Of a DNA stretch of 64,000 nucleotides, positions 50,571 to 58,304 are shown in pieces. Each line of letters begins with the position of its first letter. The first letter of the stretch is position 1. A model generated the notes under the pieces. That model was given only the letters and a program-made list of their open reading frames with translations, had not been told where the DNA came from and made no database searches. The stretch is from Pseudomonadota bacterium (GTDB lineage: Bacteria > Desulfobacterota > Desulfarculia > Desulfarculales > Desulfarculaceae): assembly GCA_018902755.1 (NCBI GenBank), contig JAHIQI010000030.1, positions 107,736-171,735 of the forward strand. The letters are read 5' to 3'. Both the position numbers and the translations under genes were made by a program.

Positions 50571-50918
50571 TCAATCCCACTCCCGGCCGCCAACCAACTC
50601 GGCCAAGCCGGCCAGGAGATCCTTCACCGCCGGGTCAATAGCCTGGTAGAAAACAAAAGGCCCGCTGCGCTCCACGCTGACCAGGCCGGCCCTACGCAGT
50701 TCCTTTAGATGATGCGACACCAAAGGCTGGGAAAGCCCCACCTCTTCGACCACCCGGCTTACAGCCTTGGCGCTGGGGCACACGCACAGCAGGATGCGTA
50801 TGCGGTTTTCATCGGATAAAGCCTTCCCGGCCATGGCCAAGCGAGGGATCAATTCCTGGGGCGCTTGGCATTCAGGATGGGGTCGGTGGCCCTGCTTTCT
50901 CGCCTTTGAGGTGCTCAC
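50571..50918 (-). CDS. ArsR-family repressor of the selenoprotein operon
   Basis: A 115-residue winged-helix repressor: RLAMAGKALSDENRIRILL, a Cys pair in LLCVCPSAKAV, and recognition helix LSQPLVSHHLKELRRAGLV. The CVC pair near the start of the DNA-binding region could sense thiophilic metal(loid)s or oxidised sulfur. I chose the GTG at 50918, which follows acggag; an upstream ATG is less likely. It is first in the operon, with a dyad just upstream that repeats in part before the rhodanese-DsbD gene. Confidence 0.87.
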   Translation of the reverse strand: MSTSKARKQGHRPHPECQAPQELIPRLAMAGKALSDENRIRILLCVCPSAKAVSRVVEEVGLSQPLVSHHLKELRRAGLVSVERSGPFVFYQAIDPAVKDLLAGLAELVGGREWD

Positions 50919-50948
50919 GGTAGCTCCGTTGAACCATATCAATGGCTA

Positions 50949-50973
50949 TTTATATGATGCACATAAACATTTG
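50949..50973. promoter_or_regulatory. Dyad upstream of arsR (candidate self-regulatory operator)
   Basis: TTTATATG-ATG-CACATAAA (50949-50967) is an inverted repeat with one mismatch, 31-49 bases upstream of the GTG, of the AT-rich kind ArsR repressors bind. The overlapping ATAAACATTTG is shared with the site at 50044-50054. It lies in the divergent gap toward the cation antiporter. Confidence 0.6.
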
Positions 50974-51160
50974 TCAACGCCAATGACGCTCATGCCACAC
51001 GGATTTATTCACCAGGAGAAACGCCGTCCTGAATTAGGGGCAACCTGGCCAAGCAAATATCGCCTTTCTGCTATAATCTGCTGGCCAAGCTTCGCCAGCG
51101 GCCTATCCGTAAGTACATGTAATTGATTAAGATATTAAAATGGAGCTGTGTAGGGATATC

Positions 51161-52129
51161 ATGATAACCGCCATATTGGCCATCATCGCAGGTTTGGCCC
51201 TCTTGGTCTGGAGCGCGGATCGCTTCGTGGAAGGCTCCGCCTCCACGGCCCGCCACTTCGGGGTTCCGCCGCTTCTGATTGGGATGATAATAGTCGGTTT
51301 CGGTACCTCCGCGCCAGAAATGGTCGTGTCCGCCTTGGCCGCGTCGCAAGGGAACCCTGGAATCGCCTTGGGTAACGCCTACGGTTCAAATATAACCAAT
51401 ATAGCCCTGATTCTCGGGCTCACGGCGCTCATCAGCCCCATTGCCGTGCACTCGCAAGTGTTGCGAAAAGAACTGCCGATTCTTACCGCAGTAACAATTT
51501 TGGCCGCCTGGCAAATTGGGGACGGAGAAATCACTCGCTGGGATGCTTGGGTTCTGTTGAGTTCCTTTTTCGGCCTCATGGCATGGACTATTTGGCAGGG
51601 CATGAAAAAGAAGCCCGATGCGCTTGCCGATGAAATGGATCAAGAGCTGAAGGAACATGCCATGCCGATACGGCGGTCTGTTTTTTGGCTGATCCTGGGG
51701 TTGCTCTTGCTCATAGGCAGTTCTCGTGTGTTGGTGTGGGGAGCGGTCGAAATAGCGCGAGGCCTCGGTGTCAGCGATTTAATCATCGGTTTGACAATTG
51801 TTGCGGTGGGTACCTCTCTGCCCGAACTGGCATCATCAGTAATCGCGACCCGCAAGAAAGAACACGACATTGCTCTGGGCAACATCCTTGGCTCAAACCT
51901 TTTCAACACCCTGGCGGTGGTCGGCATAGCCGGCGTTATTCACCCAATGTCGGTGGAGCCCGAGGTTTTCTCCCGCGACATGATGGTTATGGCGGGGCTA
52001 ACCCTGTCTTTGTTCTTCATAGGCTACGGATTTATGGGGCGACCGGGTCGCATCAACCGGTATGAAGGTTGGGCTTTATTTGCATGCTACATCGGATACC
52101 TTGTCTGCTTAACGAAAGGGGCTTTTTGA
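51161..52129 (+). CDS. Calcium/sodium antiporter (CaCA family, YrbG-like)
   Basis: A 322-residue membrane antiporter with about ten helices and the two alpha repeats that form the ion site: GFGTSAPEMVVSALAA with GNAYGSNITNIAL, and AVGTSLPELASSVIAT with GNILGSNLFNTLAV. The conserved acidic residues in each are present. It exchanges Ca2+ for Na+ or H+. I chose the ATG at 51161 (tagggat before it); an ATG at 51140 lacks a ribosome binding site. It is divergent from the arsR gene. Confidence 0.92.
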   Translation: MITAILAIIAGLALLVWSADRFVEGSASTARHFGVPPLLIGMIIVGFGTSAPEMVVSALAASQGNPGIALGNAYGSNITNIALILGLTALISPIAVHSQVLRKELPILTAVTILAAWQIGDGEITRWDAWVLLSSFFGLMAWTIWQGMKKKPDALADEMDQELKEHAMPIRRSVFWLILGLLLLIGSSRVLVWGAVEIARGLGVSDLIIGLTIVAVGTSLPELASSVIATRKKEHDIALGNILGSNLFNTLAVVGIAGVIHPMSVEPEVFSRDMMVMAGLTLSLFFIGYGFMGRPGRINRYEGWALFACYIGYLVCLTKGAF

Positions 52130-52996
52130 CTCTCAGTGAGGTCTGAGGTTTCGCCCCAGGCTTATTTACGTAGTTGGCTCCGGAGGCCTGGCCTCAGTTG
52201 GAAGGGCACTTTTTCGGCTGGCTATTGCTGGAGTATTTCAAAAATATCACGCTCGTACTTTAGCGGCTTGACGGTGGTGTAGTCGTTTATGTCCAGCTTT
52301 TTGTCCGCCGCAAAACCATGGCCGGGTCCAAACTGCCGGTATATAGGGGCATGAAGACGTGCTTCTTTAAAAAAATTTTCTTTTTCGTCTTTGATGGTCC
52401 TCTCCAAGACTCGCCTGCTACTGGTAGGTTCAACCATCGGGCAGATGTTGCCAAAGCTTCGGTGGCTCTTCCCGGAATTAATAACCGGGATTTGATGCAT
52501 CACCCCAGCATGGAAAGCGCATAGTGTTATCGGACTTGTTGGGATATTCCCAGTCCCAGTCCCGCCTACGCAACTCGCCGGAGGCCGAGCTAAAAAAACG
52601 TGACGTAGGATTTGACGTAGCACGCCATACATTTTGCTGCAGATCGGTGCATTTTCATGCTTTGCGATGCAGTTAAGTGCCCGAAAATAGGGGGGTGCGT
52701 ACTTACAGGCGTCCTGTCACGCCGGAGGTCTTGAGGTAAAGTAAAACAATGTGGCCGCTCTATTCCCATGTCCACCGTATCTGGATAAGATTTAGACAGT
52801 AGTCTGAGGAGCCATCGTGTAGGGAGGCGATGCAAGGCTCAAGGCCATAGAGAATGCTGCGTTCAAAGTATGCTAAACTCACTTCATTTCGGCTGGCGAA
52901 TAGTGACTTACTAGAGGATTTATAAGTGAATAAAGGGGGCGTGGGGTAACTACACCTAATCGCCCTCCCCACCCGGACCTGATGTGGACTTGGATA
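52130..52996. other. Degraded or non-coding stretch
   Basis: Nearly 870 bases without a convincing gene. A minus-strand frame (52222-52632) ends in a plausible protein-like segment (TSSRRVLERTIKDEKENF, DINDYTTVKPLKYERDIFE), but its first half is not protein-like and it lacks a start signal, so it may be the 3' remnant of a decayed gene. The other open frames are short and of low quality. GC content falls compared with the flanks. Confidence 0.45.
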
Positions 52997-53275
52997 TCAA
53001 AGGTGATGGATTGAGGCATCCGGCGGCGGTGCCATTCCTTCTGCTTCATTACGCAGGCTGCAGGCTTCACAGGAAAAGCCGGCCCATGATTCCCTGACCG
53101 CGCGATCCAGGCAATCTTCGTAATGCTGGTAGGAAAAATTACACCTAACACCCAAAGGGTTGGGTGTGAGATCTGAATTTTGATCGGTTAGGTTTGGCAT
53201 TAATGCATGTTTTCTATCTGCGGCCTCCGCCGGCCTGAAGAGCAGCTTGTCAGGGGCACCATCAATCCTGGTCAT
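52997..53275 (-). CDS. Small Cys-rich hypothetical protein
   Basis: A 92-residue frame. The middle has a patterned CNFSYQHYEDCLDRAV then ESWAGFSCEACSL, four cysteines plus aromatic residues, like small zinc-binding proteins that occur in these bacteria. Its ATG overlaps the stop of an upstream frame (ATGA), as in an operon, but that upstream gene is frameshifted. An internal ATG at 53200 is an alternative start. It may be a surviving piece of a decayed locus. Confidence 0.45.
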   Translation of the reverse strand: MTRIDGAPDKLLFRPAEAADRKHALMPNLTDQNSDLTPNPLGVRCNFSYQHYEDCLDRAVRESWAGFSCEACSLRNEAEGMAPPPDASIHHL

Positions 53276-53560
53276 CTCCTAAGTCTCCACTGCCTGTCGC
53301 TAACCCTCGTGTGCTTCAGCATGTCGATCAATCGGGAGGCCTCCTTGATGGACAACTCTTTGGTGCTGGGCGCAAAGCGGCCATCCCTGCCCTTGCGCTG
53401 AGCCTTGGGGAAGTTCTGCCGTAGGATCTCATCCAGGTAATCCCTGTCTCCGCCAAAGTTCTGGGCCACAAGGCCCAAATCAGCTTGTTCTGGGCCGGTG
53501 TGCGGCGGGCTTGGCTGTGTACGGCTTGTTCCTGGCCATCCGCGCTCTCATCTCTTGTTC
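53272..53560 (-). pseudogene. Frameshifted remnant of a small conserved gene
   Basis: Three frames each hold a consecutive part of what looks like one protein: ARNKPYTAKPAAHRPRT, then NKLIWAL, then FGGDRDYLDEILRQNFP and a tail with STKELSIKEASRLIDMLK. The ending resembles the C-terminal helix of small phage-like regulators, but I cannot name it. At least two frameshifts are needed, so it is treated as a pseudogene. The 3' frame is still coupled (ATGA) to the next small gene. Confidence 0.5.
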
Positions 53561-53803
53561 TAAAATCCTAGCTGAAAATCTGGATCGGCTTGAGGAGGGC
53601 AGGTCACGGTGGCAGACGATTGACCGGGGAAATAAAATTGAGCTATTATATTTATATCAAAGATAATTTAGATTTTGCTTGAGTTTTAGGTAGGAATCGC
53701 TTTGGCTGGTTAGTAACGGAGCCTTTTGAGGCTACCTACCGTAGGAACTGAGTTGAAAACCTAAATTTCCATTGGGTGTGTCGATCTACAAGGAGAGTGC
53801 AAA

Positions 53804-54199
53804 ATGACCCCCAAAAACCTTTGCCTTGCAGTTTGTTTGGTGCTCAGCATTAGCCTGTTAGGGATGGGGTGCCAATCACTTTCTAGATCGGACTATGAGG
53901 GCGCCGGAGTGGGCGCTGCCACCGGCGCAGTGGCCGGAGCTTTGATAGCCGGCAACCCCTGGCAAGGCGGTGTTATCGGCGGAGCCTTGGGAGCCATCGC
54001 CGGTGGAGCCATTACTCACATCGCCCGCACCGCCTCTGGCCAAGCGGCCCAGCACAACGCGCCGGTTGCTTATCAGCGCGGCAACGAAAAGGTCGTCGCC
54101 ACCCCAGTGGGCACCAAGGGCGAATGCAAGGTCATCAAGGAGCGTTACTACAAGGACGGCAAGATGTATAAGGAAGTTGAGCGCGAGGTCTGCAATTAG
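53804..54199 (+). CDS. Glycine-zipper lipoprotein
   Basis: A 131-residue lipoprotein with a signal peptide and lipobox LLGMGC (Cys 23). A glycine-zipper stretch follows (GAGVGAATGAVAGALIAG then GGVIGGALGAIAGGAI), typical of OmpA-like or Rcs-type outer-membrane lipoproteins. The C-terminal half is basic, with KGECKVIKERYYKDGKMYK. aaggagagtgcaaa precedes the ATG. It lies 22 bases upstream of a third selenoprotein paralog and may be cotranscribed with it. Confidence 0.85.
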   Translation: MTPKNLCLAVCLVLSISLLGMGCQSLSRSDYEGAGVGAATGAVAGALIAGNPWQGGVIGGALGAIAGGAITHIARTASGQAAQHNAPVAYQRGNEKVVATPVGTKGECKVIKERYYKDGKMYKEVEREVCN

Positions 54200-54221
54200 G
54201 CTCCGGTTTTAGGAGGACTAA

Positions 54222-54488
54222 ATGTTGCGTTTGCTTTTTTTCTTGAATGAGCCCAGGGGCAAGACCTGAGATGCCTTTGACGAGATGTGGTCCAGGCTGG
54301 ACGATCTCAAAGGAGTTGAAATAGAGGTTGTTTCCAAACCTCGTGCGGAATATCAAAGTGAACGCCATCGCCTCAGTGGCCTACCGTCTGCGCCGACGGT
54401 GATGATCGACGAAGAGGTGGTGGTGCAAGGAAAGCTAATCGGTGAGGAGCGGTTGCGCAAATTGATCGCAATCCAACAGAGCGTCTAA
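54222..54488 (+). CDS. Thioredoxin-like selenoprotein (paralog C) with UGA at codon 16
   Basis: An 88-residue frame of the same length as paralog A: MLRLLFFLNEPRGKT-U, then DAFDEMWSRLDDLKG, with cis-Pro motif GLPSAPTVMIDEEVVVQG. The UGA is at 54267-54269. The hairpin GUCC-AGGCU-GGAC lies 21-33 bases after it; compared with the other two, both sides of a stem pair have changed together. aggagg stands before the ATG. It lies on the other strand, 6 kb from its paralogs, behind a lipoprotein gene. Confidence 0.85.
54290..54302 (+). promoter_or_regulatory. SECIS-like hairpin of selenoprotein paralog C
   Basis: GUCC-AGGCU-GGAC, a perfect stem with the loop shared by all paralogs. The C-G pair of A and B has become U-A here, although this changes Pro to Ser and Gly to Asp in the protein. 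Confidence 0.7.
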
Positions 54489-54887
54489 CCACCTCTAGCA
54501 TGGGCATGTCTTAAGAGCGCTCTGGACGTTAAAAGTTGCCACCGACGCTTATGATCGCTTGCATGCTTCCAGCTTTGGCAGACATGCCTAAGGTATGAGA
54601 CATTTTCTAATTATTAGAGCATGCGCAGAATACATCTATAACACGGCAACTTGGTGCTGAGTTAAAAGCCCAGCAAAATCGCCCCGAGAAGAAATTCCCC
54701 GCTAAGCCAAACAGCCGCAAAAAAATTACCCACCCCGAGCAAACCCTACCATCGGACGGCAAGGAGCCTTCTGAAAATTAACCTGCTTTTTCGTCTAATT
54801 AAACTATTTTACATGGCCGGCAGCCCGGCTGGCCCGCATTATGCATTACTACCAAACTAATCATAAATTCAAATGGTAGGTGATAGC
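54489..54887. other. AT-rich intergenic region
   Basis: About 400 bases between selenoprotein C and the copper/heme island. It is clearly richer in A and T than the flanks, with no open frame of interest. It probably contains the promoter of the island. No terminator with a U-run could be pointed to. Confidence 0.4.
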
Positions 54888-55289
54888 ATGAATAGAAAGC
54901 TCACAGTTGGACTGGTAATCGCCGTGCTGGCCGTGGGCGGCTGGGTATTCTCCGGTCATTGGCTGCCGCAGCTCAACGCTGCCTGGGCCCGTAGAGGCAT
55001 GGGCCTTGGCGGAGGCTGCCCCATGGGCTATCGGGGCACTCCTGGCGGCTCGGACTTCGCGCCCCAACGGGGCTATGGCAACCAGGCCCTGCCCGACGGC
55101 GCCACCCTCAGCCCGGAACGAGCCCGCGATATCGCCTCCAATCACATCTCGCGCCTTAACCCCAGTCTGAAGCTGGGTCCGGGCCGCGACGCGGGCGCCT
55201 ACTACGAGTTCGATGTACTGGCCCAGGGCAAGGCAGTTGACCGCCTGGGTGTGGACAAGGGCTCGGGCTTGGTCCGGCCCGTTAACTGA
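54888..55289 (+). CDS. Small exported protein at the head of the copper/heme island
   Basis: A 133-residue protein with an N-terminal membrane or signal segment (about 5-24). The mature part is Gly-rich (RRGMGLGGGCPMGYRGTP) and then has SPERARDIASNHISRLNPSLK and a strand-rich end (AYYEFDVLAQGKAVDRLGVD), reminiscent of PepSY-like exported proteins. I cannot assign a function. aggtg precedes the ATG at 54888. A strong hairpin separates it from the CuA gene. Confidence 0.65.
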   Translation: MNRKLTVGLVIAVLAVGGWVFSGHWLPQLNAAWARRGMGLGGGCPMGYRGTPGGSDFAPQRGYGNQALPDGATLSPERARDIASNHISRLNPSLKLGPGRDAGAYYEFDVLAQGKAVDRLGVDKGSGLVRPVN

Positions 55290-55299
55290 CGACCCTCCA

Positions 55300-55345
55300 C
55301 CGGTGGCCGGTCCCACGCCTGAACAATTCCGGGGCCGGCCACCGG
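55300..55345 (+). terminator. Strong GC hairpin between two island genes (possible attenuator)
   Basis: CCGGTGGCCGGTCCC (55300-55314) pairs with GGGGCCGGCCACCGG (55331-55345) at 14 of 15 positions around a 16-base loop. No U-run follows, so partial termination or an mRNA processing/stability role is more likely than full termination. Confidence 0.45.
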
Positions 55346-55369
55346 ACCCTCCCTTAGGGAGACAGTGAG

Positions 55370-55840
55370 ATGAAGCGACTGGGACGATACAAGGAACTGA
55401 CTCTGCTGCTGCTGGTGGTGGCCATCCTGGTGGGCCTACCCCTGGGCATCTGGGCCTATGACAGCCATGTGTGGCAGGAACGCATTCCCGCGGGGGCCAA
55501 GGTCATCACCCTTACCGGCAACACCTACTTGGGTTGGCTTTCGGGCCGCGTAAAGGGCTATGATGTAGTAGGGGTTGACGAAGACAACGCCAATGTCAGC
55601 CGCCCGGTGTTCGTAGTGGACAAGGGCGACACGGTGGTGTTCAAGTTGGGCAGCAGCGACGTGATCCATGGCTTCAGCCTCAAGGACTTTGGCATTTTCA
55701 TCGAGGATGGCGTTCGGCCCGGCAAGGTGAAGCTGGTCCAGTTCAAGGCGGGTGAGGCCGGCATATTCATTTTCTCCTGCAATATCATCTGCGGGGACCA
55801 CCACCAGAACATGAAGGGCGTGCTTATCGTCAGGGCTTGA
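55370..55840 (+). CDS. Membrane-anchored CuA-type cupredoxin
   Basis: A 156-residue protein: one N-terminal membrane helix (about 10-30), then a cupredoxin domain. The CuA site is complete: His in SDVIHGFSL (about 104) and CNIICGDHHQNM, the C-x3-C-x3-H-x2-M pattern of cytochrome oxidase subunit II and nitrous oxide reductase. No oxidase subunit I is nearby. It probably shuttles electrons with the pentaheme cytochrome encoded next. Confidence 0.85.
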   Translation: MKRLGRYKELTLLLLVVAILVGLPLGIWAYDSHVWQERIPAGAKVITLTGNTYLGWLSGRVKGYDVVGVDEDNANVSRPVFVVDKGDTVVFKLGSSDVIHGFSLKDFGIFIEDGVRPGKVKLVQFKAGEAGIFIFSCNIICGDHHQNMKGVLIVRA

Positions 55841-55893
55841 TGTCCCTGGAAACCCTCCCGCTCGTGCTGCCTGCCAAACTTGAAGGGAGAAGC

Positions 55894-57600
55894 ATGTCCC
55901 ACCTGCTCAAATTCCTCGCGGCAATCATGGTGACCGTGGTTTTCGGGCTGGTCGCCGTTTCTTCCCTACGGGCCCAAAACGCCGCGCCGCCCCAACCGGC
56001 TCCCCCCAAGGGCCCGCCCCTCATCGTGGAGGGACGGGTGGTTTCGCAGTACGGGCCGGTCAAGGGCGCCCAAGTGCGCCTGCCTGGTCAGAGCCAGATG
56101 GTCCTGACCGACAACCAAGGTCATTATGATCTAAAAACCACTGCGCCCGTCATGGGCCGGCCGATGGTTACCGCAGGTAAAGCCGGCTGGTTCAACAACG
56201 CCGCTTCCCTGAGTTGGGGCGGCCAGGCTGGAGACATAACCCTGTATCCGGTGTTCCTGCAGGACGACCCCTCCTACCAGTACTATTCTCCCCTGGTTTG
56301 TTTCCGCTGCCACGGTCGGCTTACCCGTATCTGGGACCAGTCCAAGATGGCCCACGCCACCTCCAATCCCTTGCTGCTGCAGATGTACTACGGCACGGAA
56401 CAGGAGCGCCTGAACGGCAAAGGCATCGCCTATAAAATTGCCGAGCCCAACAGCCAGGGCAATTGCGCCCAGTGCCACGCGCCGGGGGCGGCCAGCGACC
56501 CCAAACGCTCGCGGGACCTGGACGAAATCCTGCGCTCGCCGCTGACCACCTGGGACGGCATAAGCTGCGACTATTGCCACAAGACTCGCAAGGTGCTGCC
56601 GGCGCCCCTGAGCCCCTCGGGCTTCGCCCCGGCTCTGGTGCGGCAATATCCCTTCCAGGGACGCTCCATCCTGGTGTTCGGCCCTTACAGCGACGTGGTC
56701 ACTCAGCCCATGGCCGCCTCCTATGCCCCAGTGTTCAAGCAGGGCGAGTTCTGCTCCTCTTGTCACAGCCACCTCAAGCCCTTGCCCGCGGGCAATAAGT
56801 GGGACCCGTCCAAGGTGTACACGCCTGACGAGATGGCCGGCTTCGGGATCAAGGGCAACACCGTCTTGCCCGTCCAAACCACCTTCCAGGAATGGAAGCA
56901 GTGGCAGGATGGGCTGGGGCCCAAAGACCCCAACAAGGGCAAGCGGTGCCAGTTCTGCCACATGAGCTGGCAGAAGCGCCTGCTACCCTATGATAATTAC
57001 GTGGTGGAGGGCATGGCTCAGCATATGTTCAACGCCACCTACCGTTCGCCCAACGACCTCCACCCCCACCATTTCGAGGGCGGCACCAAGAACCAGCTGC
57101 AAAACGCGGTGGCTTTGGAAGTCAACGGCAAGTTGGACAAAAAGATTTTCACCGTGACCGTCCGAATCTCCAACACCAACGGCGGCCACTGGGTGCCCAC
57201 AGGCGAGACCATGCGAAACATGCTGCTGTTGGTATCTGCCAAAAGCCTGGAGGACAAACCGCTCAAACTCATCAAGGGGCCGCGCCTGCCCGCTTGGGCC
57301 GGCCGGGGCGACCCGGCCAAGGGCGACTACGCCGGGCTGCCCGGCTACGCCTTCGCGAGGGTGTTGGCCGACGGAGAGGGCAACCTCAACGTGCCTTTTT
57401 GGAAGGCCACCCGCATAGCCAGCGACACCAGACTCCGGCCCAAGAGCACCCTGAAACTGGAATTCGTGTATCAGCTAACCGACCCTTCCGACGAGCCCAG
57501 TGCGGAAGCTCAATTGATCTACCGGCCGGTGGTCCGGCCTCTGGCTAAGGCCAAGGGTTGGGAGGTCAAAGACATCCCGGTTACCGCCAAAGCCTGGTAA
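55894..57600 (+). CDS. Periplasmic pentaheme c-type cytochrome
   Basis: A 568-residue exported protein with signal peptide (about 5-27), an N-terminal carboxypeptidase-regulatory-like beta domain (about 45-115) and five CxxCH heme sites: CFRCH (about 136), CAQCH, CDYCH, CSSCH and CQFCH. The C-terminal third is beta-rich and free of heme (GGHWVPTGETMRNM). This layout is seen in multiheme cytochromes of uncertain partner. aagggagaagc precedes the ATG at 55894. It lies between a CuA protein and a blue-copper-like protein. Confidence 0.88.
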   Translation: MSHLLKFLAAIMVTVVFGLVAVSSLRAQNAAPPQPAPPKGPPLIVEGRVVSQYGPVKGAQVRLPGQSQMVLTDNQGHYDLKTTAPVMGRPMVTAGKAGWFNNAASLSWGGQAGDITLYPVFLQDDPSYQYYSPLVCFRCHGRLTRIWDQSKMAHATSNPLLLQMYYGTEQERLNGKGIAYKIAEPNSQGNCAQCHAPGAASDPKRSRDLDEILRSPLTTWDGISCDYCHKTRKVLPAPLSPSGFAPALVRQYPFQGRSILVFGPYSDVVTQPMAASYAPVFKQGEFCSSCHSHLKPLPAGNKWDPSKVYTPDEMAGFGIKGNTVLPVQTTFQEWKQWQDGLGPKDPNKGKRCQFCHMSWQKRLLPYDNYVVEGMAQHMFNATYRSPNDLHPHHFEGGTKNQLQNAVALEVNGKLDKKIFTVTVRISNTNGGHWVPTGETMRNMLLLVSAKSLEDKPLKLIKGPRLPAWAGRGDPAKGDYAGLPGYAFARVLADGEGNLNVPFWKATRIASDTRLRPKSTLKLEFVYQLTDPSDEPSAEAQLIYRPVVRPLAKAKGWEVKDIPVTAKAW

Positions 57601-57614
57601 GTGAGGTTACAGCC

Positions 57615-58283
57615 ATGCCACGCAAGACACTTTTCGCGTTTATCCTGGCCCTGCTCCTGGCGCCGCCCCTGGCCGGCGGAGCGTCGGCCGGGCAAATCAA
57701 GGGCACGGTCAAGCCGCAGGGCCTGCGCAGTCCCGAGGGCGTGCTGGTCTACCTGTCCAACGGCCCCGAGGTCATGCTGGACCTGTCCGGAGCCAAGTTC
57801 GTCATGGACCAGCGCCAATTGACCTTTATCCCCTACGTGCTGCCCGTGCCGGTGGGAGCCAAGGTGAGCTTCCCCAACAACGACAAGGTGGCCCACAACG
57901 TCTTCTCCCTGTCCCAGGCCAAAAAGTTCAACCTGGGCTCCTATAAACCGGGCCAGAGCATCGAAGTGACTTTTGATCAGCCCGGAGTGGTGGAACTGCG
58001 CTGCGACGTGCACCAAGAGATGAAGGCATATATCTTGGTTCTCAAGAACCCCTACTATGCCCTAACCGACGCCCAGGGCAACTTCGCCATCCCGGACTCC
58101 AAGCTGCTGGCCGCCCATGGCATCAAAGGAGTGCCGCCCCTGCCGGAGGGCAAGTACCTGATGAAGACCTGGCACGAAAAGCTAAGGGGAGATCGGGCCA
58201 AAGTGGAGGCGCCGGCCACCGGTGCGGCCGATGTAACCTTCAGACTTAAACGGGGCCCCTCTGGGGTCCTCTACAAGCGTTAG
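57615..58283 (+). CDS. Periplasmic cupredoxin (type-1-copper-like)
   Basis: A 222-residue exported protein with a signal peptide ending near GGASAG. The middle is a plastocyanin-like domain with His in DKVAHNVFS (about 93) and LRCDVHQEM (Cys, His, Met), the type 1 copper set. An extra C-terminal beta domain (about 150-222) follows, of the carboxypeptidase-regulatory type (GNFAIPD, LPEGKYLMKTWHEK). It starts 14 bases after the cytochrome gene. Confidence 0.85.
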   Translation: MPRKTLFAFILALLLAPPLAGGASAGQIKGTVKPQGLRSPEGVLVYLSNGPEVMLDLSGAKFVMDQRQLTFIPYVLPVPVGAKVSFPNNDKVAHNVFSLSQAKKFNLGSYKPGQSIEVTFDQPGVVELRCDVHQEMKAYILVLKNPYYALTDAQGNFAIPDSKLLAAHGIKGVPPLPEGKYLMKTWHEKLRGDRAKVEAPATGAADVTFRLKRGPSGVLYKR

Positions 58284-58304
58284 GCGCCGACACCCGGATA
58301 AGTC

